Positions 37,126 through 47,102 are shown, counted from the first letter of the stretch. The stretch: DNA of 64,000 nt from Alphaproteobacteria bacterium UBA6324 (GCA_002439085.1 DJSW01000018.1:124001-188000), one strand, 5' to 3'. The notes: generated by a model not told the origin, from the letters alone. A program made the numbers and translations.

Positions 37126-38142
37126 TCAGCGTTTGGTGATTTTTTTCAATGTCGCGAAATGACGCATGAATTCTTTGATAGGAATGGCCGGCGTGCCCAT
37201 CAGACACTCCATCGGCCCGACATCGCGCGTCACACCGGATTGCGCGGCGATCTGCGCCCCGCTGCCGACGTTCAAATGACCGGCGATGCCCGCCTGCCCC
37301 GCCAGAACGACGAAATCGCCCAGCTTCGTGCTGCCCGCGACGCCGACCTGCGACACGACGACGCAGCATTTGCCCGTCTGGACGTTGTGCCCGAACTGGA
37401 TCAGGTTGTCCATGCGCGTGCCGTCGCCGATCACCGTGTCGCCCAGCGCGCCGCGGTCGATGCAGGTATTCGCGCCGATTTCAACGTCGTTGCCGATAAT
37501 GACGCGCCCCAGCTGCGGAATTTTGGTGTGGCCTTTCGGACTCATGAAAAATCCGAAACCGTCCTGACCGATGCGCGCGCCGGGGTAAATGTAAACCTTG
37601 TTGCCCGCCATGGCGTATTGCACCGACGCGTTCGCGCCGATGATGCAATCGTCGCCAAACACGACGTTGTCGCCGATGACGGCGTTCGGACAGACGTGAC
37701 AGTTTTTGCCCAACGTCACGTTTTCACCGACGACAGCACCCGCGTCAATGCGCGATCCCGCGCCGATGACGGCCGTTTCCGCGACACACGCGCGCGGATG
37801 GACGACGGTTTCCTCGACCCGTTCGGCGGGATAGAACGCCGCCGCGATCAAACCATAGGACTTGTACGGTTCCTTGGACAGCAGGACAGCCGTACCCGCC
37901 GGCGCGGAACCCGCGAAATCGGGATGCACGATGCAGGCGGCCGCGTGCGTTTTTTCCAGATCGCCGATATATTTTTTGCTTAAAAGAAAGCTGATTTCGC
38001 CGTCCCCCGCGTCATGCAGGGAATTGACATCGCGGATTTCCTTTTGTGCGTCGGCCGGATCGGCGACTTCGCACCCGCCGATTTGCGCCAGCTGTTCCAG
38101 CGTGAACGGGCCGGCCAATTTAAAAAAGCGTTTATCAGGCAT
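37126..38142 (-). CDS. lpxD: UDP-3-O-acyl-glucosamine N-acyltransferase
   Basis: A 338-aa enzyme that adds the N-linked acyl chain in lipid A synthesis. A uridine-binding N-terminal domain (about 1-105) precedes a beta-helix of hexapeptide repeats (about 110-310). The catalytic His is in LIQFGHNVQTG, and GQDGFGF and RIGQDG are family motifs. It lies 14 bases after skp. Confidence 0.96.
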   Translation of the reverse strand: MPDKRFFKLAGPFTLEQLAQIGGCEVADPADAQKEIRDVNSLHDAGDGEISFLLSKKYIGDLEKTHAAACIVHPDFAGSAPAGTAVLLSKEPYKSYGLIAAAFYPAERVEETVVHPRACVAETAVIGAGSRIDAGAVVGENVTLGKNCHVCPNAVIGDNVVFGDDCIIGANASVQYAMAGNKVYIYPGARIGQDGFGFFMSPKGHTKIPQLGRVIIGNDVEIGANTCIDRGALGDTVIGDGTRMDNLIQFGHNVQTGKCCVVVSQVGVAGSTKLGDFVVLAGQAGIAGHLNVGSGAQIAAQSGVTRDVGPMECLMGTPAIPIKEFMRHFATLKKITKR

Positions 38143-38156
38143 GGAAAGCTCCCGTC

Positions 38157-38714
38157 TTATTTGGATTTTTTCGATTTGGCCAAAGTCACTTTTTTCAGAT
38201 CCAGCTTCGGCATTTTTTTGTTGACGCGGGCGACGGCTTCATCCGTGACATCCAACCCTTTTTCGATGTAAAAAGCGTTCGACGCATCCAAAACGGCGTC
38301 GAAATCGTTTTCGTCGGCCAGCGTTTTGATCACGGGCTGAATGGCTTTTTCCTTATAGGACACGACGGCGTCCAAGAAATTTTTCTGCAATTCGACGGCG
38401 GCGGCCTGCGCGCGCGCTTTCAAATCCTGTTCTTCCTTGTCGATTTCGTCCAAACGCTTGGCCAGATCGGTTCTGGACATTTTCGCGCTTTCCTCTTCCA
38501 GCTTTTGTTTCTTTTCAAAAATCTTTCTGGCTTCGTTTTCCACGTCGGATTTCAAAACGGCGGCGATTCTCTCCCGCTGCATCTGCAGCCCCTGCAAAGC
38601 GGTCGATTTTTGCGCCAAAACACGGTCGTTGACATAACCCGTTTTTTCCGCGGCCGCGGGATTGGCCGTCATCAGGCAGGCCAAAGCGATTGAAAGGCAT
38701 ACAACTTTTTTCAT
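38157..38714 (-). CDS. skp: periplasmic chaperone Skp/OmpH
   Basis: A 185-aa secreted protein with a signal peptide (about 1-22, ending AAAE) and a long, charged, mostly helical body typical of the Skp trimer that carries unfolded outer-membrane proteins to BamA. YVNDRVLAQKS replaces the usual start of the beta core. The start at 38714 gives a clean signal peptide; an ATG 18 bases earlier would lengthen it. It begins one base after bamA, the usual arrangement. Confidence 0.9.
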   Translation of the reverse strand: MKKVVCLSIALACLMTANPAAAEKTGYVNDRVLAQKSTALQGLQMQRERIAAVLKSDVENEARKIFEKKQKLEEESAKMSRTDLAKRLDEIDKEEQDLKARAQAAAVELQKNFLDAVVSYKEKAIQPVIKTLADENDFDAVLDASNAFYIEKGLDVTDEAVARVNKKMPKLDLKKVTLAKSKKSK

Positions 38715-38715
38715 T

Positions 38716-40983
38716 TTAAAATCCCCATCCAAAGTTCAAACGGAAATATTCCGTTTCATCAAAACGTTCTTTCAAAACCGGCCGCGCGTAGTCGATGTTG
38801 ATCGGCCCCAAAGGCGACGACCACACGAAACCGATACCGATGCTACCACGCAATTTGGAAGAATACCACATTTTAGATTCGTCATAATTGTCGGGTTTGC
38901 CGATCATGCCGAAATCGGCGAAGATTTTTCCCCTCATGCCGAATTCGCTGGGCAGCCCCAGCGGGAACATCAACTGAACCCCCGCGGTCGCCTGCCAGTC
39001 GCCGCCCAAAGAATCGTTGCCGTCCTTCGATCGTGCCGTGACGCCGCCGTCTTCAAACCCGCGCAAGGTCGCCCCGCCCAGAAAATAGCGGTTGTTCAGG
39101 CGGACATCCTGCCCGATGCCGAAAATGTACCCCGCGGACGCGTTCCACCCCAAAACCCATTTATCCGACAGCGGAACGTAATAGGACGAACTGACATCCG
39201 TGCGTAAATATTTGGAATCGCCGCCGAAACCGGCCAGATCGTTTGACAGGGAAACGTAATACCCGTCCGACGGGTTGTACCGGTTGTCCAAATAGTCCCA
39301 AAACAGCGTCTGGCTGACCATGGACGTGATTGTCGTCCCTTCCTGTTCCTTGACGTAAATCGACGCGGACGGGCTGACATCGACGATTTTGTCCTGACGC
39401 AGCGTGTATTTAACGGTGTGCGACAATTCCTCGGAATATTTCCAGCTGAGCGACAGCGACGCGCCGGCCATTTCCGAATCATAGGAACTGCGATCGGAAT
39501 AGTTGCGGGTCAGATAGAACACGTCCGTGCCGAACGACAGCTCACGATCCAAAAACCACGGTTCGACAAAGCTGATGTCGAACAAGGTCTTTTCCTGCGC
39601 CACCGACGCGGACGCGCCCACGCGCCGCCCCGTTCCCAGAAAATTGTTTTCCTGAACGGAAACTTCGGCCAACGGCCCGTCGTACGACGACCAACCGACC
39701 CCCAGCTTCAGCGATCCGGTCGATTTTTCCGAAACGTCCGTTTTTAAAATCGCGCGATCCAGCGTCCCTTCAATCGGTTCGATATCCATGGTCACGCGGT
39801 CGAAATAATTCAGGTTTTCAATGCGCTGCTTCGACCGTTTGATTTTAGCGGGACTGTAAGCGTCCCCTTCCGCGAAACGGAATTCGCGGCGGATCACGCG
39901 GTCTTGCGTCCGGCTGTTGCCGGTAATCGAAATTTCGTCCACAAAAAGATGCTGTCCCTCTTTGATGGTGAAAACGACATCAACGATCTTTTCCCCGTCG
40001 CGCCTTTTCAATTCGGACGACACGTCAACGAACGGGAATCCTTTGGCGCCGACCGCGTTGATCAAAGCGATTTCGCTGTTTTCCACCTTGATATTGTTGT
40101 ACCACGCCCCCGATTGAACGGACACGGCGTCGGCGACTGTTCCGGCGTCCAACCCTTTCAATTCGGATTCGACCTTGACATCGCCGATTTTATAGCGTTC
40201 CCCCTCGTCCAAAACCAGCGTCAGGTAGAAATCCTCGCGATCCGGCGACAATTCGGCGGAATGGGACGCGACGGCGAAATCCATATACCCGTGGCGCAGA
40301 TAAAAACGGCGCAGCAATTCGCGGTCGTAGGCGAAACGGTCGGGGTCGAACGTGTCCATGGACGTGAACCACCGATACCACCGATTTTCCTTGGACAGCA
40401 TTTCCTCTTCCAGCGTTTCGGCGTCGAACGCGCGGTTGCCGATGAAAGCGATTTTGCGGATGTAAGCGGGCTTGCCCTCGTTGATTTCAAAAACAACGTC
40501 CAACCGGTTCTGCGACCGCTCAATAACCTTGGGTTCCACCTGCGCGGAATAACGGCCGACGCGTTTATACAGCTCCAAAATCCGCTGCGCGTCCCTGCGC
40601 GCTTTCGACCGTGTAAAAACCGAACGCGTTTTCAACGACAGCTCGTCTTTCAGCTGATTTGTTTTCAGCTTCTTATTTCCTTCAAACGAAATGCGGTTGA
40701 CAATCGGGTTTTCAACCAGATCGACCGTCAAAACGCCGTTTTCCGCGGACAGGTTGACATCGGCGAACAATCCCGTTGCAAACAGGGATTTCAACCCTTT
40801 GTCCAACCGTTCGCCGGAAACGGTATCGCCCTTGTGAATCCCCAGATAGGCCAAAACCGTTTCGGGTTCGATGCGCATGACGCCGTTGATGACGATACTG
40901 TCCACCCGTTCCCCGTCGCGCGCGGCGGCGCAAAACGGGAAAGCAAGCAAAACGGCGAAGAAAACAACCAGCTTTTTCAACAA
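38716..40983 (-). CDS. bamA: outer membrane assembly factor BamA
   Basis: A 755-aa Omp85 protein. A signal peptide (about 1-22) precedes five POTRA domains (about 24-420) and a C-terminal 16-strand barrel. VGWSSYDG, the GGATLRGFEDGG region (the conserved RGF loop) and the terminal Phe in FGWGF, an outer-membrane sorting signal, are present. It folds and inserts outer-membrane proteins. It lies between rseP and skp. Confidence 0.97.
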   Translation of the reverse strand: MLKKLVVFFAVLLAFPFCAAARDGERVDSIVINGVMRIEPETVLAYLGIHKGDTVSGERLDKGLKSLFATGLFADVNLSAENGVLTVDLVENPIVNRISFEGNKKLKTNQLKDELSLKTRSVFTRSKARRDAQRILELYKRVGRYSAQVEPKVIERSQNRLDVVFEINEGKPAYIRKIAFIGNRAFDAETLEEEMLSKENRWYRWFTSMDTFDPDRFAYDRELLRRFYLRHGYMDFAVASHSAELSPDREDFYLTLVLDEGERYKIGDVKVESELKGLDAGTVADAVSVQSGAWYNNIKVENSEIALINAVGAKGFPFVDVSSELKRRDGEKIVDVVFTIKEGQHLFVDEISITGNSRTQDRVIRREFRFAEGDAYSPAKIKRSKQRIENLNYFDRVTMDIEPIEGTLDRAILKTDVSEKSTGSLKLGVGWSSYDGPLAEVSVQENNFLGTGRRVGASASVAQEKTLFDISFVEPWFLDRELSFGTDVFYLTRNYSDRSSYDSEMAGASLSLSWKYSEELSHTVKYTLRQDKIVDVSPSASIYVKEQEGTTITSMVSQTLFWDYLDNRYNPSDGYYVSLSNDLAGFGGDSKYLRTDVSSSYYVPLSDKWVLGWNASAGYIFGIGQDVRLNNRYFLGGATLRGFEDGGVTARSKDGNDSLGGDWQATAGVQLMFPLGLPSEFGMRGKIFADFGMIGKPDNYDESKMWYSSKLRGSIGIGFVWSSPLGPINIDYARPVLKERFDETEYFRLNFGWGF

Positions 40984-40988
40984 ATCAC

Positions 40989-42089
40989 CTAACGGAACAA
41001 ACGCGTGAATATGCGGACGATATCATTCCACGATGTCACGATCAACAAACACAACAGCAACGCCAGCCCGATGTTCAAAGCGACCGTCTGCGTTTTTTCG
41101 CCGATCGGGCGGCGGATGACGCCCTCCACCGCGTAAAACAGCAGATGCCCGCCGTCCAGCACCGGAACCGGCAGCAGGTTGACCAGCCCGATGCCGATCG
41201 ACACCTGCACCAAAAACAGGGCGAAGCTGACAAAGCCGCCGCGCGCGGCGTCCCCCGACGCTTCGGCGATGCCCAGCGGCCCGCGCATATCGTCGGCCGA
41301 CCTCTGCCCCAACAGGATGCGTTTCAGCACGATCAAAGTGTCAACGGTCGTTTCCCACGCCTCTTTGACGGATTCGACGAAAGCCTGCCCGACGTTCAGC
41401 GGTTTGAAATGGTCGGCGGCCATCAACGCCTGCACGCCCAGAACCGCGCCGCCCTTTTCCGCGGACAGCCGCGCCGTCAACGGGATTTCCGCCCCGTCGC
41501 GCAAAACGACGATGTTCAAAACGCCGTCCAGCTGGACATGGCGGCGAACGTCGGAAAATTCCTCGATTTTATCGCCGTTGATGCTGATGAACCGGTCGTT
41601 TTTCATCAATCCCGCCTGTTCCGCGGCCGATCCCTCGGCCACTTCGGAAATGACGGGCGGCACGACGACCATGCCGAAAATCGACAGGAAAACCGTCAGC
41701 AAAACGATCGCGAACACATAATTCATCGCCGGTCCGGCGACGGAAATGAACGCCTTGACCGGCAGGGACTGATGCGGGAAGGAAATTTTCTTTTCCTCCT
41801 CCGTGAATTCCTTGGCGGATTCGTCGGCCGTCGCGCTGGCCGCGTCGGCGTCGCCGAACATTTTGACATAGCCGCCCAGCGGGATCAGGCAGACTTTCCA
41901 CGTCGTCCCCTTTTTATCCTGACGCGACCACAGAATCTTTCCGAACCCGAGGGAGAACTCGTCCACTTTCACGCCGCTCAGACGCGCGGCGAAAAAATGC
42001 CCGAATTCATGAACGATGACCACCAGCGACAAAACGATCAAAAAGGAAACGGGGTACAAAACCGTCAAAAAAGCAGACACAGCTTTCAT
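40989..42089 (-). CDS. rseP: site-2 intramembrane protease RseP
   Basis: A 366-aa M50 zinc metalloprotease of the inner membrane. HEFGH near 27-31 and LLPVPVLDGGH near 305 supply the zinc ligands. A single PDZ domain lies at about 120-200. It cuts membrane-bound anti-sigma factors during envelope stress. The N-terminus is hydrophobic from residue 6. Its ATG overlaps the dxr stop (ATGA) and it ends five bases before bamA. Confidence 0.95.
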   Translation of the reverse strand: MKAVSAFLTVLYPVSFLIVLSLVVIVHEFGHFFAARLSGVKVDEFSLGFGKILWSRQDKKGTTWKVCLIPLGGYVKMFGDADAASATADESAKEFTEEEKKISFPHQSLPVKAFISVAGPAMNYVFAIVLLTVFLSIFGMVVVPPVISEVAEGSAAEQAGLMKNDRFISINGDKIEEFSDVRRHVQLDGVLNIVVLRDGAEIPLTARLSAEKGGAVLGVQALMAADHFKPLNVGQAFVESVKEAWETTVDTLIVLKRILLGQRSADDMRGPLGIAEASGDAARGGFVSFALFLVQVSIGIGLVNLLPVPVLDGGHLLFYAVEGVIRRPIGEKTQTVALNIGLALLLCLLIVTSWNDIVRIFTRLFR

Positions 42090-43240
42090 CCTTTCAAACA
42101 GCGCGCGGCCGCTTCACGGGCGGCGGCGTCAACGGCGACAACGTCCCTAATCGTCGCGACAGGCGGCAAATCGGAGGTTTCGACAACCTTTTCAACCACG
42201 CGCGCGATATCCAAAAATCCGATTTCGCGGTTCAGGAAAGCACCGACCGCGACTTCGTTCGCCGCATTCATGACAGCCGTCGCAGTCTGTCCTTTTGCCT
42301 GACATTCCTTTGCCAAACGCAAAGCGGGAAAGCGCGTTTCATCGGGGGCGAAGAACGTCAGCCCCGACAGCTTCGTCAGATCCAGCTTCGCCGTCGGCGA
42401 TTCCATGCGTTCCGGATAGGCCAGAGCGTATGCGATCGGCGTGCGCATATCGGGCATCCCCATGTGCGCCAAAACCGAACCGTCCTTGTACCCGACGGCG
42501 CTGTGAACGATCGACTGCGGATGAACCAGAACTTCGATCTGATCGGGCGTTACGGCGAACAGGTGGCAGGCTTCAATGATTTCCAGCCCTTTGTTCATCA
42601 TCGTCGCGGAATCGACGGAAATCTTCGCCCCCATGCTCCAATTCGGGTGGGCGACGGCCTGTTCCGGCGTGACCTTTTCCATAAACGCCAAATCCTTTTC
42701 GCGGAAAGGCCCGCCCGACGCCGTCAGCAGAATACGGTCGAAAGCGTCGCGGTGTTTTTCCTCCAGCGTCTGGAAAATCGCGCTGTGTTCGGAATCGACG
42801 GGAACCAAAGTCGTTTTGAAATCCTTGACCGCTTTCATCACGATTTCGCCCGCGCAAACCAGCGTTTCCTTGTTCGCCAAAGCCAGCGTTTTGCCGCGTT
42901 TGACAACCTCCATCGTCGGCAGCAACCCCGCCGCCCCGACGATCGACGACATCGTCCAATCGGCGTCCAGCTTCGCCGCGTCAACGACGGCGTCCGCGCC
43001 GGCCGCGACGCGCGTACCCGTTCCGGCCAGCAGCTCTTTCAACGCCGCGTAATTGTTTTCGTCCGCGGTGACGGCAACTTCGGCGCGCAGCATTTTCGCC
43101 TGTTCGGCCAACAGCGCGATGTTTTTGTTCCCCGTCAAAGCGACGACGCGGTATTTGTCCGGATAGCGGCGGATGATGTCAACCGTGCTTTTGCCGATTG
43201 ACCCCGTCGAACCTAAAATCGTAACGGACTTTTCAGCCAT
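42086..43240 (-). CDS. dxr: DXP reductoisomerase
   Basis: A 384-aa NADPH enzyme of the MEP isoprenoid pathway, converting 1-deoxyxylulose 5-phosphate to methylerythritol 4-phosphate. GSTGSIGKST (10-19) is the nucleotide site; NKETLVCAGE, PVDSEHSAIFQ and LTASGGPF are catalytic-site motifs. The product feeds UppS, two genes further on in the block. It follows cdsA by six bases. Confidence 0.97.
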   Translation of the reverse strand: MAEKSVTILGSTGSIGKSTVDIIRRYPDKYRVVALTGNKNIALLAEQAKMLRAEVAVTADENNYAALKELLAGTGTRVAAGADAVVDAAKLDADWTMSSIVGAAGLLPTMEVVKRGKTLALANKETLVCAGEIVMKAVKDFKTTLVPVDSEHSAIFQTLEEKHRDAFDRILLTASGGPFREKDLAFMEKVTPEQAVAHPNWSMGAKISVDSATMMNKGLEIIEACHLFAVTPDQIEVLVHPQSIVHSAVGYKDGSVLAHMGMPDMRTPIAYALAYPERMESPTAKLDLTKLSGLTFFAPDETRFPALRLAKECQAKGQTATAVMNAANEVAVGAFLNREIGFLDIARVVEKVVETSDLPPVATIRDVVAVDAAAREAAARCLKG

Positions 43241-43246
43241 TTTCCC

Positions 43247-44029
43247 TTACCCCCAGAAATCCAGTTCCGGCCACAAAGCCAAAATGACGACGACGATCGG
43301 CGCGACCGCCAGCAAAGCGTCCGTGCGGTCGAAAATGCCGCCGTGTCCGGGGATCAGATTGCCCGAATCCTTGACGCCCAGATAGCGTTTGATCCACGAT
43401 TCAAACAAATCGCCCCCTTGGGACACCGCGCCCAAAACGGCGGAAACGCCCATGACGACGCCGACGTTTTGCAATCCGTCCAGCTTGGCGCAGGCCAATC
43501 CCCACAAAGCCGATGTCAGCATACCGCCGAACAGCCCCGCCCATGTCTTTTTCGGGCTGATTTTCGGGCACATCTTGGGGCCGCCGATCGTTTTGCCGAA
43601 CGCATACGCCCCCGTGTCCATCGCCCACACCGTGCCGATCAGCCACAGCGTGCAAATCCACCCGAAATTCTGCAGCATGAACGTCAACGCGACCATCGGA
43701 TAAACCGAATAGGCCATGCCGAACGCGAACAGCTTTTGATGTTCCGTGTTTTCCTTTTTAACGATGAAATAAAGGACGATCGTCGCCAGCGCGGGCAAAA
43801 TCCACGCGACATACGCGTTGATGTCCAAAACGAACACGCAGCACACGCCCGTCACGGCGATCGCCATGCCCAGCGCGGTAAAGCGTTTCAGCACCAGCTT
43901 TTCCCATTCCCAGCCCATCGCGGCCAGCGCAACGGCGATCAGCAGTTCAAACCACGGCGAACCGTAGTAAAGCGCCAAAACCGGCAGGGGAAGCAGCAAA
44001 ACGGCTGACAAGATACGTTGTTTTAACAT
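43247..44029 (-). CDS. cdsA: phosphatidate cytidylyltransferase
   Basis: A 260-aa membrane enzyme that makes CDP-diacylglycerol, the phospholipid precursor, with about seven membrane helices. The C-terminal signature is visible from SQGGDLFESWIKRYLGVKDSG through PGHGGIFDRTDAL. The start at 44029 follows AAAGGAG; a longer frame would overlap uppS out of frame. It lies 11 bases after uppS. Confidence 0.95.
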   Translation of the reverse strand: MLKQRILSAVLLLPLPVLALYYGSPWFELLIAVALAAMGWEWEKLVLKRFTALGMAIAVTGVCCVFVLDINAYVAWILPALATIVLYFIVKKENTEHQKLFAFGMAYSVYPMVALTFMLQNFGWICTLWLIGTVWAMDTGAYAFGKTIGGPKMCPKISPKKTWAGLFGGMLTSALWGLACAKLDGLQNVGVVMGVSAVLGAVSQGGDLFESWIKRYLGVKDSGNLIPGHGGIFDRTDALLAVAPIVVVILALWPELDFWG

Positions 44030-44040
44030 CAAAAACTCCT

Positions 44041-44757
44041 TTACACTTTGCCGAAACGACGGTGACGGGCGGCATATTCGTCCAACGCCGCCCGAAAATC
44101 GCGTTCGGTGCAATCCGGCCACAGGGTGTCCAAGAAAACGAATTCGGAATACGCGGACTGCCACAACAGAAAATTGCTGATTCTCTTTTCGCCGCTGGTG
44201 CGGATGACCAGATCGGGATCAGGTACGTCAGGCAGGTACAGCGCACCGCGAAAAGCGGCTTCGTCGATTTGATCCGGCGTCGTTTCGCCGTTTTGCACCC
44301 GTTGCGCCAAACGACGGGCGGCATCGACGATTTCTTCGCGTCCGCCATAGCTCAACGCCATGATCAGCCGCAGTTTTTCCCGCTCCGGCGGCAAATTGTC
44401 GCGCACCAAACCGGCCATCAGCCCCTGCGTTTTTTCCGGCAGAGCCTGCGTCCGTCCCGCAAACGAAAAATTGACGCCCTTTTGTCTGAACGGCGCGACC
44501 TCTCTTTGCAAATAGTCGTCCAACATGGAAAACAGGGCGTTGATTTCATCCGCCGGCCGATTCCAGTTTTCCGACGAAAAGCAAAACAGGGTCACATAGC
44601 GCACCCCCGCCGTCAGACAGGTGTCCAGCAGCTTTTCCACGACCTTTGCGCCGGCGCGGTGGCCGGCCGTCCGCGGCAGATGCCGTTTGTTCGCCCAACG
44701 GCCGTTGCCGTCCATGATGACGGCGACGTGGGCGGGGATTTGACGCGCTTCGTTCAT
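44041..44757 (-). CDS. uppS: undecaprenyl diphosphate synthase
   Basis: A 238-aa cis-prenyltransferase that makes the C55 lipid carrier for peptidoglycan and surface glycans. VAVIMDGNGRWA holds the catalytic Asp; FSSENWNRP, SYGGREEI and PDLVIRTSGEKRISNFLLWQ are family motifs. The ATG overlaps the frr stop by one base (TGATG). Confidence 0.96.
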   Translation of the reverse strand: MNEARQIPAHVAVIMDGNGRWANKRHLPRTAGHRAGAKVVEKLLDTCLTAGVRYVTLFCFSSENWNRPADEINALFSMLDDYLQREVAPFRQKGVNFSFAGRTQALPEKTQGLMAGLVRDNLPPEREKLRLIMALSYGGREEIVDAARRLAQRVQNGETTPDQIDEAAFRGALYLPDVPDPDLVIRTSGEKRISNFLLWQSAYSEFVFLDTLWPDCTERDFRAALDEYAARHRRFGKV

Positions 44758-45320
44758 CAGACCTGCTTGATTTCCTGATCTTTGACTTTCAGCATTTCAT
44801 CCATGGCCTTGATCGTCGCGTCGGTCATGTTCTGAATTTCGGTTTCGTATTTTTTCTGATCGTCTTCGGAAATGTCGCCGTCCTTTTGCATTTTCTTGAC
44901 GGCGTCCATCGCGTCGCGGCGGATGTTGCGCACGGCGACGCGCGCCTGTTCCGTGTATTTGGCGGCGATTTTGGTCAATTCAATGCGGCGTTCCTCGTTC
45001 AGCGGCGGAATGGGGATGCGGATCAGCTGGCCGTCGTTCATCGGGTTCAGCCCCAATTCGGACGAACGGATCGCCTTTTCGACGGCTTTGACCAAAGAAC
45101 GGTCCCACACCTGAACGGACAGCATACGCGATTCGGGAACGCTGACCGTTCCGACCTGCGCCAACGGCGTCACCGCGCCGTACGCTTCCACCATGATGCC
45201 GTCCAGCAAAGCCGTGGACGCGCGCCCCGTGCGCAAACCGGAAAAGTCCTTTTTCAAGGATTCGACCGTTTTATCCATACGCGTGCGCGTGTCTTGCCGT
45301 ATTTCGTTGTAATCTGCCAT
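44757..45320 (-). CDS. frr: ribosome recycling factor
   Basis: A 187-aa protein that, with EF-G, splits ribosomes after termination. The two-domain shape shows in the N-terminal helices, LRTGRAST, the beta domain near LAQVGTVSVPE, and the C-terminal helices ending in MLKVKDQEIKQV. It follows pyrH by 14 bases, the common pyrH-frr order. Confidence 0.97.
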   Translation of the reverse strand: MADYNEIRQDTRTRMDKTVESLKKDFSGLRTGRASTALLDGIMVEAYGAVTPLAQVGTVSVPESRMLSVQVWDRSLVKAVEKAIRSSELGLNPMNDGQLIRIPIPPLNEERRIELTKIAAKYTEQARVAVRNIRRDAMDAVKKMQKDGDISEDDQKKYETEIQNMTDATIKAMDEMLKVKDQEIKQV

Positions 45321-45334
45321 TTTTCATTCTCCTG

Positions 45335-46057
45335 TCATTCGGCGTTGGATATGACCGTGAAAGCGCCCTCGCCCGCCAAAGCGCGGTACAGGGCTTTTTG
45401 ACCGTGCATCGAAAACACGACAATCGAAATGTCGTTATCTCTGGCCAAAGCGATCGCCGACGCGTCCATCACCTGTAAATTTTTAACCAATACTTCATCA
45501 TAGCTGACTTTTTCATATCGTACAGCGTTTTTATCCTTTTTCGGATCGGCGGAATAAACGCCATCCACCTGCGTGGCTTTGAAAATGGCTTCGCATCCCA
45601 TTTCCGCCGCGCGCAACGCCGCACCCGTATCCGTGGTAAAAAAGGGATTTCCCGTCCCCGCGGCAAAGATGACGACATTGCCTTCTTCCAATTTCTTTTT
45701 AACGCGGGGCTGGACATAAGGTTCGCAAATCGTCGGCATCACGACGCCGGACACGACACGGGCGGGCACGCCGGCGCGCTGCAAAGCGTCCTGCATCGCC
45801 AGCGAATTGATCACCGTCGCCAACATCCCCATATGGTCGGCGCGCACGCGATCCATGCCGCCCGCCGCACCTTTCAGCCCGCGGAAAATGTTTCCGCCGC
45901 CGATCACCAGCGCGATTTGAACGCCCGCGTCATGCACCAATTTGATTTCCTGCGCCAGATTGTTCAGCATGGATTCGTCCAAACCGAAACTTTTTTCGCC
46001 CATCAGTCCTTCGCCGGACAGTTTCAAAAGGATTTTTTTGTATTTCATTTCCGCCAC
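45335..46057 (-). CDS. pyrH: UMP kinase
   Basis: A 240-aa (with the GTG start) amino-acid-kinase-fold enzyme converting UMP to UDP. LLKLSGEGLMGE, VIGGGNIFRG and the central DRVRADHMGMLAT are typical. The start is ambiguous: GTG at 46057 has no ribosome site, while ATG at 46048 (MKYKKILLKLSGEG) has GGCGGA only a few bases away. The ATG matches usual PyrH starts better. A terminator-like hairpin lies just upstream, after tsf. Confidence 0.94.
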   Translation of the reverse strand: MAEMKYKKILLKLSGEGLMGEKSFGLDESMLNNLAQEIKLVHDAGVQIALVIGGGNIFRGLKGAAGGMDRVRADHMGMLATVINSLAMQDALQRAGVPARVVSGVVMPTICEPYVQPRVKKKLEEGNVVIFAAGTGNPFFTTDTGAALRAAEMGCEAIFKATQVDGVYSADPKKDKNAVRYEKVSYDEVLVKNLQVMDASAIALARDNDISIVVFSMHGQKALYRALAGEGAFTVISNAE

Positions 46058-46074
46058 ATCACAGCTGTTGACAC

Positions 46075-46107
46075 AAAAACGGCGGGAGCTTTTGATTTCC
46101 CCCGCCG
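46075..46107 (-). terminator. terminator between tsf and pyrH
   Basis: A 7-bp GC stem (CGGCGGG / CCCGCCG) with a 14-base loop, followed on the minus strand by TTTTTGTG. It starts 14 bases after the tsf stop, so rpsB-tsf can end here and pyrH onward may be read through or separately promoted. Confidence 0.65.
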
Positions 46108-46121
46108 CTTTATCAAATAAA

Positions 46122-47063
46122 TCACTTGCCGGCAGCAGCCGCGACCTCGGCCGCGAAGTCTTCCTGCTTCTTTTCGATGCCTTCGCCCAAAGCGAAACGG
46201 ACGTAGGCTTTCAATTCAACCGGAGCGCCGACTTCCTTGGCGGCTTCGGCGACGACGTCTTTGACTTTCTTCTTGTCGTCCATGATGAAGAACTGTTCGT
46301 TCAAAACGACTTCTTCATGGAATTTGCGGATGCGGCCGACGACCATCTTTTCGATGATTTCGGCAGGCTTCGTTTTACCGGTTTTAGCTTGTTCCTCTTT
46401 GATCTGGGCTTCGACGACGTTCTTTTCGCGCTCTTCCATTTCGGCGGGAACGTCGGCGACGTTCAAGCAGACCGGAGCGGCCGCGGCGACGTGCATCGCC
46501 AAATTCTTGGCCAGTTTTTCCAAAGCGGCTTTGTCGCCCGTCGATTCCAAAGCGACCAGCGTGCCGATTTTGCCCAAACCGTCGGCGATCGCGCCGTGCA
46601 TATAACCGACGACCACACCGTCGTTGACGGCGACTTTGGCGACGCGGCGCAGGTTCATGTTTTCACCGATTTTGGCGATCAGGTCGGTCAAAGCGCCCTG
46701 AACGTCCTTGCCGTCGGCGAACGCCGTCGTTTTCAGTGTTTCGATGTCGCCGTCGCCGTTCAAAGCGATTTCGGCGACCTTGGCGACAAACTGCTGGAAC
46801 AATTCGTTTTTGGAAACGAAGTCGGTTTCAGAGTTGACTTCGACAACGACGCCCTGCTTGCCGTCGGTTTTCATGGCGACCAAACCCTGCGAAGCGACGC
46901 GGCCGGCTTTCTTGGCGGCGGTGGCCAGCCCTTTTTCACGCAGCCAGTCAACGGCCTTTTCAATGTCACCGTTGGCTTCGGTCAAAGCCTTTTTGCAATC
47001 CATCATGCCTGCGCCGGATTTTTCGCGCAGTTCCTTTACGGCGGCGGCGGTAATTTCAGCCAT
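46122..47063 (-). CDS. tsf: elongation factor Ts
   Basis: A 313-aa guanine-nucleotide exchange factor for EF-Tu. The N-terminal UBA-like region and core have VKELREKSGAGMMDCKKAL; NSETDFVSKN and HVAAAAPVCLN mark later conserved parts. AAAGGA lies before the ATG. It is the second gene of rpsB-tsf. Confidence 0.97.
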   Translation of the reverse strand: MAEITAAAVKELREKSGAGMMDCKKALTEANGDIEKAVDWLREKGLATAAKKAGRVASQGLVAMKTDGKQGVVVEVNSETDFVSKNELFQQFVAKVAEIALNGDGDIETLKTTAFADGKDVQGALTDLIAKIGENMNLRRVAKVAVNDGVVVGYMHGAIADGLGKIGTLVALESTGDKAALEKLAKNLAMHVAAAAPVCLNVADVPAEMEEREKNVVEAQIKEEQAKTGKTKPAEIIEKMVVGRIRKFHEEVVLNEQFFIMDDKKKVKDVVAEAAKEVGAPVELKAYVRFALGEGIEKKQEDFAAEVAAAAGK

Positions 47064-47102
47064 TTGATTATTTTCCTTTCTGAAAGATTCGTAAATTCAT
47101 AC

